Assembly (NCBI GenBank): GCA_019636195.1
Contig: JAHBYA010000001.1
Location: forward strand, 348,642 to 412,641
Source: Planctomycetota bacterium
Lineage (GTDB): Bacteria; Planctomycetota; UBA8742; UBA2392
Direction: 5' to 3'
DNA length: 64,000 nucleotides
The notes under the pieces were generated by a model that ran no database searches, was not told the origin of the DNA, and saw nothing but the letters and a program-made list of their open reading frames with translations. Of the stretch, positions 35,074 through 43,448 are shown in pieces (the stretch's first letter is position 1; the number at the start of each line of letters is the position of its first letter). Made by a program: the position numbers and the translations under genes.

Positions 35074-35640
35074 ATGTCAAAAGACTACGACACGATTCTG
35101 CTTGAGTGCGAAGAAGCCATGGACAAGGTGGTTGAGCACCTGCGCGCCGAGTTCATCGGCATCAGCGCCGGCAAAGCCAGCACCGCCATGGTCGAGAACA
35201 TCAAGTTCGACTACTACGGCGCGCAAACGCCACTGAAGCAGGCCGCGGCAATCAACACGCCCGACGCCAGCACCATCACGATCAAGCCCTTCGACGTAAG
35301 CCAGATCAAGAACATCAGCAAGGCGATTCTGGAGGCCAACATCGGCCTGAACCCCAGCGACGACGGCAAGGTCATCATCTGCCGCGTGCCCGCCATGACC
35401 CAGGAAAACCGCCAGCGCATCGCCAAGCAGCTCAAGGACATGGCGGAGAAGTCCAAGGTCGGCATCCGCAACGCCCGCCACGAAGCCATCAAGCAGGCTG
35501 ACGCCAGCCTGAAAGAAAGCATCCTGACCGAAGACGACCACCGCGGCCTCAAAGAAGAGGTCCAGAAGCTCACGGACAAGGGCAACAAGTCGCTCGAAGA
35601 GCTGCTGGAAAAGAAAACCGCCGACGTCATGAAAGTCTGA
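35074..35640 (+). CDS. frr: Ribosome recycling factor
   Basis: The ~188-residue product splits post-termination ribosomes together with EF-G. It shows the family's MDKVVEHLRAEFIGISAGKAST start, YYGAQTPLKQAA, PFDVSQIKNISKAILEANIGLNPSDDGKVI and the KKVAEKSKVGIRNARHEAI-like helix. GGAGG lies five bases before the ATG at 35074. pyrH is 2.9 kb upstream. Confidence 0.97.
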   Translation: MSKDYDTILLECEEAMDKVVEHLRAEFIGISAGKASTAMVENIKFDYYGAQTPLKQAAAINTPDASTITIKPFDVSQIKNISKAILEANIGLNPSDDGKVIICRVPAMTQENRQRIAKQLKDMAEKSKVGIRNARHEAIKQADASLKESILTEDDHRGLKEEVQKLTDKGNKSLEELLEKKTADVMKV

Positions 35641-35732
35641 ACGCGCTTCGGATTCCGTTTTCGCCGGGCCGGTTTCCGGAATACCGGCGCATGCCTTCCC
35701 GTTTTCATGGCGACTGGAATGTGAGGTGCGCC

Positions 35733-36155
35733 ATGGAAAACGTGACTGTGTTCCGTCCGCGCAGCCGTGCGTTGGCTGCCCTTGTTGCCGCAAGTTCACT
35801 GGCGGTCCTGCTTGTACCGGTGGCCTATCTGTTGGGCCTTGGCCTGCTGGTGGCAGGCGTTGTGGGCGTTTCAGCGGCCGGTTTGGCCGGCTTGGGGCTG
35901 TGGACGCGCCGCATTGAGTGGCTGGTCGGCCCCGGCGGCCTGACCCGGCGCACGTTTGACGGGCCCGACCTGAGCATCCCGTGGCGCGCCCTGGAAAGCT
36001 GGCACGACGACGGGCGGCGGCTGGTGCTGCACCTGCGCGATGGCCGCCAGTTCGAGGTCGCCGACTGGGAAGTGGCGGAGCCCGGCTTCACGCGCTTTGT
36101 CGCGCTGATTGAAGCGCACAACACGCCCGACCTGCCGCTGCGCCGCGCCGCGTGA
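35733..36155 (+). CDS. Small membrane protein with PH-like tail
   Basis: From the ATG at 35733 (AGG just upstream) the ~140-residue product has two adjacent membrane segments in the first 65 residues. A basic, beta-rich tail follows (IEWLVGPGGLTRRTFDGPDLSIPWRALESW ... LVLHLRDGRQFEV in parts), which recalls bacterial PH-like domains of small membrane proteins. No pathway can be given. It lies between frr and a porin gene. Confidence 0.6.
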   Translation: MENVTVFRPRSRALAALVAASSLAVLLVPVAYLLGLGLLVAGVVGVSAAGLAGLGLWTRRIEWLVGPGGLTRRTFDGPDLSIPWRALESWHDDGRRLVLHLRDGRQFEVADWEVAEPGFTRFVALIEAHNTPDLPLRRAA

Positions 36156-36205
36156 CCGTTGCCACTTGATTGCCCCCCGCATAGACTCCCCGCCAAGGAG
36201 AGCCT

Positions 36206-37651
36206 ATGCGATTTTTCCTACTGCTGGCCCTGGCGATCGGGTCAGCCGCGTGCCTTGCCCAGGCCGATACCGCGCTTGGCAAGGGCGGCCTGAAACTGTC
36301 CACCGAAGGCTTTGAGCTGCGCATGCGCAACGCCGTGCAGTTCCGGTTTACGCACCACGGCATCACAGCCGAAAGCGGCGGCGGGGGCCAGAACGGCGCG
36401 AACTTCAACAACTTTCGTGTCACCGGCGCGCGCACCTTTCTGGAGGGCCACTTCGTCTCCCGCGAGTTCCAGTACAACCTGTGGCTCTCATGGGAGGGCG
36501 CGGGCAACGGCTTTCGCATTGAGGACTGCTACTTTCGCTGGGCGCCGCTTGAGCTGTTCAACCTGACCGTCGGGCAAGAGCGCGTGCCCGCAAGCTGGGA
36601 GTACCTCGTTGACCACGAACACACCGGCCTGCCTGAACGCGCCATCGCCGACGAAGCCTTCAGCCAGGGCTGGGGCAAGGGCGTGGCCGTCAGCGGACGC
36701 CTGGAGTTGTGGCAGGCAGCGTTTGACGCCGCCCTGCTGACCTGGCACGTCGGGCTGTACAACGGCGTGATTGCCAGCCCCGACGGCGCGCAGGGCCGCG
36801 GCACAATCACCAGCCAGGGCGTCACGGTCACCGACCAGGCCAAGACCGAGCGCTTCCAGGGCGGCTTCCGCAACAGCGACGTCGCGCTGAACGGCGACAG
36901 CTTCAGCCAACTGGTGGACGGCCAGATGATGGTGGCGGCCCGGGTCGAGTTTCACCCGATGGGCGAAGTCGGCCGCCATATGGTTGACCTTGGCGCGCTG
37001 GAAGACACGGCTGCGTGGTTCTTCATGGTCGGGCTGGCCGCCAACTGGTTCAGCGCGCGCGTGGAAGGCACGGGCACGTTTTTGGGCAACACGTACTACG
37101 GGCCGCGGGCGGGCACGGCGCCGCCGCCGCCGGCCAGCGGGCGCCACCGCATTGACGCAAGCGTCGTGCATCTGACCGCCGACGGGCACTTTCGCTGGAT
37201 CGGCCTTTCGCTGAACTGGGCGCTGCACTATCGGCGCATCAACTTCTCCCCCACCGGCCGCCTGAGCAGCCTGAATTTCGCCGCCGACAAGGCGCTGGTC
37301 CACGGCGCCGAAGACGTGGGCCTGACCGTCGATGTCGCATACTTCATACTGCGCGACGAACTGATGCTCGGCACGCGCTTTTCGGCCGTCGAGTTCGATG
37401 ACTTCAAAAGCCGCACAGCCGGCGGCCAGCAGGTTGACGGCGACAGCTTTGGCGCCGACAGCTACGAGTACGGCGGCGGCGTGACCTGGTTTATCAGGGG
37501 CGACAACCTGAAGCTCAGCGCGGATTTTCGCGTGGTGGCCCAGCAACTGCCCCACGGCCGCAGCAAAAGCGGGGCGTTGAGCCACACCGTGCGCATCAGC
37601 GACTGGCGCAACTTTCACGAGGCGCGCCTGCAACTGCAGTGGATGTTCTGA
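36206..37651 (+). CDS. Outer-membrane porin, O/P (phosphate-selective) type
   Basis: AAGGAG lies six bases before the ATG at 36206. The 481-residue product has a signal peptide (MRFFLLLALAIGSAACLAQA), then amphipathic beta strands of a 16-stranded porin: RMRNAVQFRFTHHGI, ARTFLEGHFVSREFQYNLWLSWEG, VGQERVPASWEYLVD and the terminal ARLQLQWMF. A final Phe is the usual BAM recognition residue. This layout is that of the porin O/P family; phosphate specificity is not demonstrated. It supports an outer membrane in this organism. Confidence 0.82.
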   Translation: MRFFLLLALAIGSAACLAQADTALGKGGLKLSTEGFELRMRNAVQFRFTHHGITAESGGGGQNGANFNNFRVTGARTFLEGHFVSREFQYNLWLSWEGAGNGFRIEDCYFRWAPLELFNLTVGQERVPASWEYLVDHEHTGLPERAIADEAFSQGWGKGVAVSGRLELWQAAFDAALLTWHVGLYNGVIASPDGAQGRGTITSQGVTVTDQAKTERFQGGFRNSDVALNGDSFSQLVDGQMMVAARVEFHPMGEVGRHMVDLGALEDTAAWFFMVGLAANWFSARVEGTGTFLGNTYYGPRAGTAPPPPASGRHRIDASVVHLTADGHFRWIGLSLNWALHYRRINFSPTGRLSSLNFAADKALVHGAEDVGLTVDVAYFILRDELMLGTRFSAVEFDDFKSRTAGGQQVDGDSFGADSYEYGGGVTWFIRGDNLKLSADFRVVAQQLPHGRSKSGALSHTVRISDWRNFHEARLQLQWMF

Positions 37652-37694
37652 CGGACTAACTCCGCCGCCTGCGGCGTTGCAGCTCAGGGCGACC

Positions 37695-38594
37695 ATGACC
37701 GAAGGGGCGGAACACCCAGTGCTGCTGACCGGCGCCACCGGCTACATCGGGCGCCGGCTGCTGCCGCTGCTGCTGCGCACAAGCCCGGTGCGCTGCCTGG
37801 TGCGCGACGCCGCCAGGCCGCTTGACCCGCGCGCGCAAGCTGTAATCGGCGACGTGCTGCAGCCGGCCACACTTGCCGCCGCCATGGCCGGCGTGCGCAC
37901 AGCGTACTACATGGTTCACATGATGGCGGCGGCGCGGCACTTTGAACAAGCCGACCGCGAGGCCGCGCGCAATTTCGCCGCCGCCGCGAGCCACGCCGGG
38001 GTCAAGCGCATCATCTATCTCGGCGCGCTGGGCGATGACAACGACCCGAAGCTTTCGCCGCACATCCGCAGTCGCCACGAGGTCGGGCGAATCCTGCGCG
38101 AGTCAGGCGCCGAGGTCATTGAGCTGCGCGCCAGCATCGTCATCGGCAAGGGCAGCACATCGTTCGAACTGATCCGCACGCTGACCCACCGCCTGCCGGT
38201 CATGATCTGCCCGCGCTGGCTTGACACCCCCACGCAGCCGATCGCGATTGACGACGCGCTGGCCTGCCTTGCGGCGGCGCTTGAACTGCCTGCGTCGGGA
38301 AGCCGGGTGATCGAGATCGGCACGCCCGACGTCACCAGCTATGGGGGTTTGATCAAAGAGTACGCGCGCCAGATGGGCCTGCGCCGGCTGCTGATCCCGG
38401 TGCCGGTGCTCACGCCGTGGCTTTCGTCGTTGTGGCTGGCTCTGGTGACGCCCGCCAAGGCCGCGGTGGGTCGTCACCTGATTGAGGGGCTTCGCAACGC
38501 CATGGTCGTGCGCGATCCCGCCCCGGCACGGGCGTTGCCCGTCCAGCCGATGACCGTGCAGCAGGCCATCGCTGAAGCCATCGCGGCTGAGTAG
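37695..38594 (+). CDS. NAD(P)-binding Rossmann protein (atypical SDR, NmrA/YwnB-like)
   Basis: The ~299-residue product starts at the ATG at 37695. It shows the dinucleotide motif LLTGATGYIGRRLLPLLL, VRCLVRD, a GDVLQPATLAAAMAGV segment and YMVHMM in place of the YxxxK of classical SDRs. RIIYLGALGDDNDPKLSPHIRSRHEVG follows (given in part: IIYLGALGDD). These features match atypical SDRs related to NmrA and the NDUFA9 group. The reaction is unknown; some members bind NAD(P) only for sensing. Confidence 0.8.
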   Translation: MTEGAEHPVLLTGATGYIGRRLLPLLLRTSPVRCLVRDAARPLDPRAQAVIGDVLQPATLAAAMAGVRTAYYMVHMMAAARHFEQADREAARNFAAAASHAGVKRIIYLGALGDDNDPKLSPHIRSRHEVGRILRESGAEVIELRASIVIGKGSTSFELIRTLTHRLPVMICPRWLDTPTQPIAIDDALACLAAALELPASGSRVIEIGTPDVTSYGGLIKEYARQMGLRRLLIPVPVLTPWLSSLWLALVTPAKAAVGRHLIEGLRNAMVVRDPAPARALPVQPMTVQQAIAEAIAAE

Positions 38595-38598
38595 CGAC

Positions 38599-40527
38599 TC
38601 AGGCTTCGGGCGTGTCTTCAGCGTCTGCGGCGTCTTTTGCGGCGTCCTCTGCGGCGTGCTCTGGGGCCGGCGGGTCTTCCGCCACAACCGGCTGCGGCGC
38701 GGTCGGGGGCGCTTTCATTTCGCGGGTGTCGCTGGCCTTGAGCGCGTCTTTTTCTTCTTCCAGGGTCATGCCGAACTTGCGCTTGAGCTGGTGCAGGCCT
38801 TCCTTGATCTGCTTGACCTGCGCAATCGCGTCTTCGACCGTGCCGGTGGTGCGGGCAACGTAATCAAAGAACGGGCCGAAGCTCTCGCGGATTTTCTCGA
38901 CCGCTTCGCGCGCTTCTTTCTTGATTTGCGCGTCCAGCACCTCGGTCAATGCCGCGCGCAGCGCCGTGCAGCGGTCGCTGAACTCGGCCTTGATCTTGCG
39001 GCGCTGCAACGGCAGCACCACCATCGACCCGCCCAGGATCGTCAAGCCGCCGAGGATACCCGTCACGTCAATCCACGTGAAACCGGCCGCCGTGGTCAGC
39101 GCGACAACAGCCACGCCCGCACCCACACCGATCAGTGACCCGCCGATCGCCGCGTTGATGCCCGTGCCCGCGCGGCCGATGAACTTGCGCACCTGGTCTT
39201 CATAGTCGAAGCCCTTGATGCGGTCCTTGCTGTCGGCGCGCACGAGGTCGTAGATCTTTTCGCGGTTGTACTCGAACTTGTTGCCGACCTTGCCGACCAT
39301 GCCTTCGTGGGGCCGCCGGCTGGCCTGCTCGGCAAAGTACTCGGTGGTGTCCTGCCAGACTTTTAAATACTTCTTCATGAACCAGTCGACGGCCTTGTTC
39401 AGGGTTTCGTCGATCTTGATTTCATAGTCCTTGATCACTTCTTCCTTGAAGCGCGCGCGAAAGCGCTCGGCGCTGCGCAGCATGCCCATGTTGGTCAGCT
39501 TGACGTTGTCATCGACCCAGTTGCGGCCGCGTTTTTCCATCTCGTAAACGATGTTGTCCACTTCAAGGATGAAGCGCCCGAAGTTCTCGGACATGTCTGT
39601 TTCAGACTGCTCAAGCTGGCCGCGGATGTTTTCAAGGACCTTCTTGTCGTCCTTGAGGTGCGCCATGCGCTCGCCAAAGGCATCGGTCGCGCGCTCGGCG
39701 ATGGCGATGGCGCTGTTGATCGGGCTTTCCAGCTTCAGTTGCAGCTTTTCACCCTGGCTCAGCTGCGTGAACAGGTAATCTTCCAGCGCCTTGAAGCCGC
39801 TCTTTTCATACAGCGCGTCGTCCTTGTCGTGCTTGGCCTTGCGCGCCTCTTTGGCGCTGACCATGAAGATCTTGGGCTCAAAGTCGAAGAACTTGCGGGC
39901 GCTGTCCTGCACGAACTTGTGGATTTCGTCGAGCTCGTGGGGCTCTTTGATGTCCTTCTTGGTGATGATGAAGATGATCTTCTTGGCCCAGCTCTGGATG
40001 ATGTAGCTGAGAAACTCGCGCTCGGTTTCGCTGAAAGGCCGGTCCACGCTGGTCGTGAACAGAATCAGGTCGCAGCGCGGGATAAAGCTTTCCGTGATTT
40101 CGCCGTGGCGCTTGACAATGCTGTTGGTGCCCGGCGTATCGACAATGTTGATGTTGCGCAGCGCCTCAAAGGGCAGCTGCTTTTCAATCAGGAACTCTTC
40201 CAGTATTCGCTCGCGCTCAATGTCGCCGTACTTGAGCACGTGAATCTTGTCGGTAGTCGGAATCGCGCCGACCTTGCAGACTTCGGCGTTCAGCAGGCTG
40301 TTGATAAAGCTGCTCTTGCCGGCCTTGACTTCGCCCACGATCACAAGCAGGAACAGCTCTTCCAGGTGCAGCACCAGGCCGCTGACCTGGTCGATCTGGC
40401 TGTCCTCAAACTGCTGGCGGATCAGCAGGTCGCGCAGCTTTTTCAAAAGCTCGCGTTCTTCGCCCAGGCCCTCGGCGATTTTTGCCTGCAGGCGCTGGTT
40501 CAGGTCTTGCTGTTCACCCGCGTTCAC
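38599..40527 (-). CDS. Dynamin-like GTPase with membrane hairpin
   Basis: I place the start at a GTG (40527) behind a G-rich site; a GTG at 40560 would begin inside a palindromic repeat. The ~642-residue protein shows G1 GEVKAGKSS, a G2 Thr in IPTTDKI, G3 DTPGT and G4 ITKKDI. A long helical stalk follows, then two hydrophobic segments near residues 475-520 (GGSLIGVGAGVAVVAL, LGGLTILGGSMVVLPL) that could insert in the membrane. The C-terminus is an Ala/Pro/Glu-rich tail. Bacterial dynamin-like proteins remodel or protect membranes. It is a single gene here, with no partner dynamin beside it. Confidence 0.85.
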   Translation of the reverse strand: MNAGEQQDLNQRLQAKIAEGLGEERELLKKLRDLLIRQQFEDSQIDQVSGLVLHLEELFLLVIVGEVKAGKSSFINSLLNAEVCKVGAIPTTDKIHVLKYGDIERERILEEFLIEKQLPFEALRNINIVDTPGTNSIVKRHGEITESFIPRCDLILFTTSVDRPFSETEREFLSYIIQSWAKKIIFIITKKDIKEPHELDEIHKFVQDSARKFFDFEPKIFMVSAKEARKAKHDKDDALYEKSGFKALEDYLFTQLSQGEKLQLKLESPINSAIAIAERATDAFGERMAHLKDDKKVLENIRGQLEQSETDMSENFGRFILEVDNIVYEMEKRGRNWVDDNVKLTNMGMLRSAERFRARFKEEVIKDYEIKIDETLNKAVDWFMKKYLKVWQDTTEYFAEQASRRPHEGMVGKVGNKFEYNREKIYDLVRADSKDRIKGFDYEDQVRKFIGRAGTGINAAIGGSLIGVGAGVAVVALTTAAGFTWIDVTGILGGLTILGGSMVVLPLQRRKIKAEFSDRCTALRAALTEVLDAQIKKEAREAVEKIRESFGPFFDYVARTTGTVEDAIAQVKQIKEGLHQLKRKFGMTLEEEKDALKASDTREMKAPPTAPQPVVAEDPPAPEHAAEDAAKDAADAEDTPEA

Positions 40528-40557
40528 GAAGCCCCCGTCTGCTTTGCACTGCCGCCT

Positions 40558-40619
40558 CACGCCAAGGCGCGGAGACGCAAAGTACTGCTACCGGCTTGGC
40601 GTCTTTGCGCCTTTGCGTG
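40558..40619. repeat. Palindromic repeat, CACGCCAAGGCGC family
   Basis: Arms of 25 bases (40558-40582 and 40595-40619) are complementary at 21 positions around a 12-base loop. It lies between the divergent dynamin-like and PA14 genes. A single arm of the same family is at 56098-56114. Confidence 0.75.
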
Positions 40620-40697
40620 CGATTGTAGTCCAAAGAACAATCCCATGTTCGTACTAGTTTGGTATCCTGCCACACTGCTTTGCTGTCAAGGTCACGC

Positions 40698-43448
40698 ATG
40701 GGGCGACGCCAACTGCTGATCGTGCTGCCGGTGATGGCTGTGCTGATGCTGGCCGGCGCCCTGATGATACTTGCGCCTGACGCCTCGCCCCTTGCATGGT
40801 TCGGCGACAAACGCAAGGACACATCTTCGCAAAACCCGACAATTGCGAAAGACACTACCCCCGGCGCCGCCGAAGAATCCGCGCCCGGCCCCGCACAACC
40901 CGCACAAGGCGACCCCGACAAGCCCGGCGCCTTTGAAGAAGCCATCCGCGCCGAGGCCGAGCGCATCAAAGCGGAACGCGCCCGCAGCCCCGACCCCGGC
41001 ATCGAGGTCGGCAAAGACCCAGCCGCCGGACCCCGCGCCCGCGACCCCAACCCGCCGCCGCAACCCGGCGAGGCGCCGCCCGCGACCCCCACCGACCCGA
41101 AGCAGGCCGAGCGCGAACGACGCATCAATCAACTGCGCCAGATCCGTCGCCCGCCCAACCAGACACTGGGCAACGCCCGCCCGCAGACCCGCAAGCTCAG
41201 CAACCCCGTCGGCAGCAAACCGCTCGATGGCGTCAGCAAGCAGATCCTGCAGGACCGGCGCGGCCTGTACGCGCGCTACTACGCGTTTACGCGCTCGCCC
41301 ATTGAAGACCTGCTGGACCCCGACCAGCCGACCCTGGACCAGCGCACGCCCGACCTGACGCGCATTGACCAGCGCGTGTACTTCGAAAGCAAGGCAGACT
41401 GGGCCGACCTGCCCTTTGACCTGACCAACTTCATGGGCGTGTGGGAGGGCTTTCTGGTCATTGAAAAGACGGGCGATTACTGGCTGTACGCGGGCGCGGA
41501 CTGGACCATGCGCGTGGTGATCGCGGGCGATACAGTGCTGTTGAACGACATTCGCGATTACACCGAAGTCAGCACCGTGATCACGCTGGAAGCCGGCCTG
41601 CACCCCCTGCGCATCGAGTACATGGAAGGCAAAAACGGCAGCGTGATTGACCCGATGGGCGCCTGCAACTTCATGTATGTACCCGAGGGCGCGGCCAAGC
41701 CGGTGCCGGTGCCGCCGGAGATGCTGCTGCTGCCGGAATCGCTCTGGAGCAACGCCGCGCCGATCATCACGCGTCTCAGCAAGACCGAGGGCGACGTCGG
41801 TGACGAACTCACGATCATCGGCCAGCACCTGTACGACGAGCCGGTAAAGGGCCCGGATGGCACGGCGCAGGTCGCGAATTCACTGACCACGGTGTTCTTC
41901 AGCGGGCAACTGGCCAGCGTGCTGGACTACTCGCCGTCGTCGCTGAAGGTGAAGGTGCCCGTGGGCGCGATCACGGGCAAGGTGATCGTCCAGAAGCTGC
42001 AAAACGCGCTGACCGGCGGCAAGGTGCCCATCCCTTCCAACTCCGTAGATTTCAAGGTGACCACACAGTTCGGGTTGTTTGCGGGCTGGCACGACCTTCA
42101 GGGCTGGTCGAACTATGACTTTCTTGAGCCCGGCTCACGCGAGCCTGACGTTCTGCGCCTTGAGCGCGAGTTCATGTTCGACCAGCGCAGCAACCTGGAC
42201 CTGCCCTTCAAAAACCAGCCGCTGGCCTGCCGCTGGGAAGGCAAGTTCGGCGTGCCCGCTGACTGGGCCGTTGACGGCGCGCGGCTGGTGCGCTTTCAGG
42301 CCAACGGGCGCCTGCGCGTGACTCTTGGCGAGCAGACCCGCGGCACCGAGGGCGGCATGGGCGACGGCAACGCCCAGACGATTCTGGATTTCGAAGTGCC
42401 CAAGGGTGCTGAGCGTTACTTGCCGCTGACGATCGACTTCACAGCCGAAGGCGCGGGCGCGGCTTTGCGCGTCGTGGAAATGAAGCCCGGCAAACAGCCC
42501 AACCCCGACGGCTCGCCGATGTGGGAAGAAGTGCGCGTGCTGCCGTACCAGTACTTCTTTCCGCCGGTGGTGCCGCCCAGGGCGCCGCGCATCCTCAGCG
42601 TGCGGGCCTATGTACCGGAAGGCGAGACACCCGCGCCGCTGCCGTATGTGCCCCACACCAGCCTGCCCAGCGTGCGCGAAGGCCAGGACTTCGACTTTGA
42701 ACTTGAGGTCACCGGCGACGCCGAAGTGCAAGCCGCCGACGTGCTGCTGCTGGTGGACGGCAAGCCCGTCACCTACAGCGTGGAATCTGTCGTGCAGGCC
42801 AACGCCACCACCCAGCGCCGCAAATGCCGCGGCGTGCTGCCCAACGGTCTTGGTGAAGGGCGCATGGTGGCGCGCCTGACGATCGTGACCAGCGAGCCTT
42901 TCTATATTGATGTGACCAACAAGGGCCTGATCACCTACCTGTACGACCTGCCCAACCCCGGCGGCTACAGCAAGATGCCCGAGCTTGAACCGCTGATCTG
43001 CTTTGAAGTGCGCAAAGAGCGCTGGGTGAACTTCGAAAACGCCAACGACTTCAACTTGCCCTTTCCGGCCGAGACCTTTGCCGTCGCGTGGTACGGCGCG
43101 CTGATCGTTGAAGAAGAAGGCGACTACGTGTTCACGGGCCGCAGCGATGACGGGATACTTGTGTGGCTTGACAGCAACCTCGTGCTCGAGGACGACAACC
43201 TGCACTACCAGCGTGAGAAAAGCAGCGCGCCGATCCGCTTGACGCCCGGTGTCTATCCCTTCCGCATGGAGTTCTTCGAAAACAACGTGCACGAAGTGTG
43301 CGTGCTGTACTGGGAAATGAAGCGCGACGACCAGACGCTGATCCCCAAGCAGGTCATCCCCAAGAAACACTGGACGTGGGACGTAACGCCGCCGCTGCCC
43401 CAGAAAACCGGCACCGGCAAGCGCACTGACGGTAGCGACCCGCAGTAA
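40698..43448 (+). CDS. Membrane-anchored or exported protein with PA14 and IPT/TIG domains
   Basis: From the ATG at 40698 the ~916-residue protein begins with one hydrophobic segment (LLIVLPVMAVLMLAGALMIL) and a Pro/Ala-rich spacer. A first PA14-like domain runs from about residue 190 to 335 (GLYARYY ... GDYWLYAGADWTMRVVI ... GLHPLRIEY). An IPT/TIG domain near 355-450 follows (PIITRLSKTEGDVGDELTIIG in part), then a beta-rich middle and a second complete PA14 domain near the end (GDYVFTGRSDDGILVWLD ... GVYPFRMEFFEN). PA14 domains bind glycans. The protein probably lies at the cell surface. Its stop abuts that of the convergent hydrolase gene. Confidence 0.85.
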   Translation: MGRRQLLIVLPVMAVLMLAGALMILAPDASPLAWFGDKRKDTSSQNPTIAKDTTPGAAEESAPGPAQPAQGDPDKPGAFEEAIRAEAERIKAERARSPDPGIEVGKDPAAGPRARDPNPPPQPGEAPPATPTDPKQAERERRINQLRQIRRPPNQTLGNARPQTRKLSNPVGSKPLDGVSKQILQDRRGLYARYYAFTRSPIEDLLDPDQPTLDQRTPDLTRIDQRVYFESKADWADLPFDLTNFMGVWEGFLVIEKTGDYWLYAGADWTMRVVIAGDTVLLNDIRDYTEVSTVITLEAGLHPLRIEYMEGKNGSVIDPMGACNFMYVPEGAAKPVPVPPEMLLLPESLWSNAAPIITRLSKTEGDVGDELTIIGQHLYDEPVKGPDGTAQVANSLTTVFFSGQLASVLDYSPSSLKVKVPVGAITGKVIVQKLQNALTGGKVPIPSNSVDFKVTTQFGLFAGWHDLQGWSNYDFLEPGSREPDVLRLEREFMFDQRSNLDLPFKNQPLACRWEGKFGVPADWAVDGARLVRFQANGRLRVTLGEQTRGTEGGMGDGNAQTILDFEVPKGAERYLPLTIDFTAEGAGAALRVVEMKPGKQPNPDGSPMWEEVRVLPYQYFFPPVVPPRAPRILSVRAYVPEGETPAPLPYVPHTSLPSVREGQDFDFELEVTGDAEVQAADVLLLVDGKPVTYSVESVVQANATTQRRKCRGVLPNGLGEGRMVARLTIVTSEPFYIDVTNKGLITYLYDLPNPGGYSKMPELEPLICFEVRKERWVNFENANDFNLPFPAETFAVAWYGALIVEEEGDYVFTGRSDDGILVWLDSNLVLEDDNLHYQREKSSAPIRLTPGVYPFRMEFFENNVHEVCVLYWEMKRDDQTLIPKQVIPKKHWTWDVTPPLPQKTGTGKRTDGSDPQ

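Noticed and set aside
40771-41358. Alternative frame rich in Pro/Arg/Ala inside the PA14 gene
   Set aside because: It is a shadow of the Pro/Ala-rich spacer; the real frame carries PA14 and IPT motifs.
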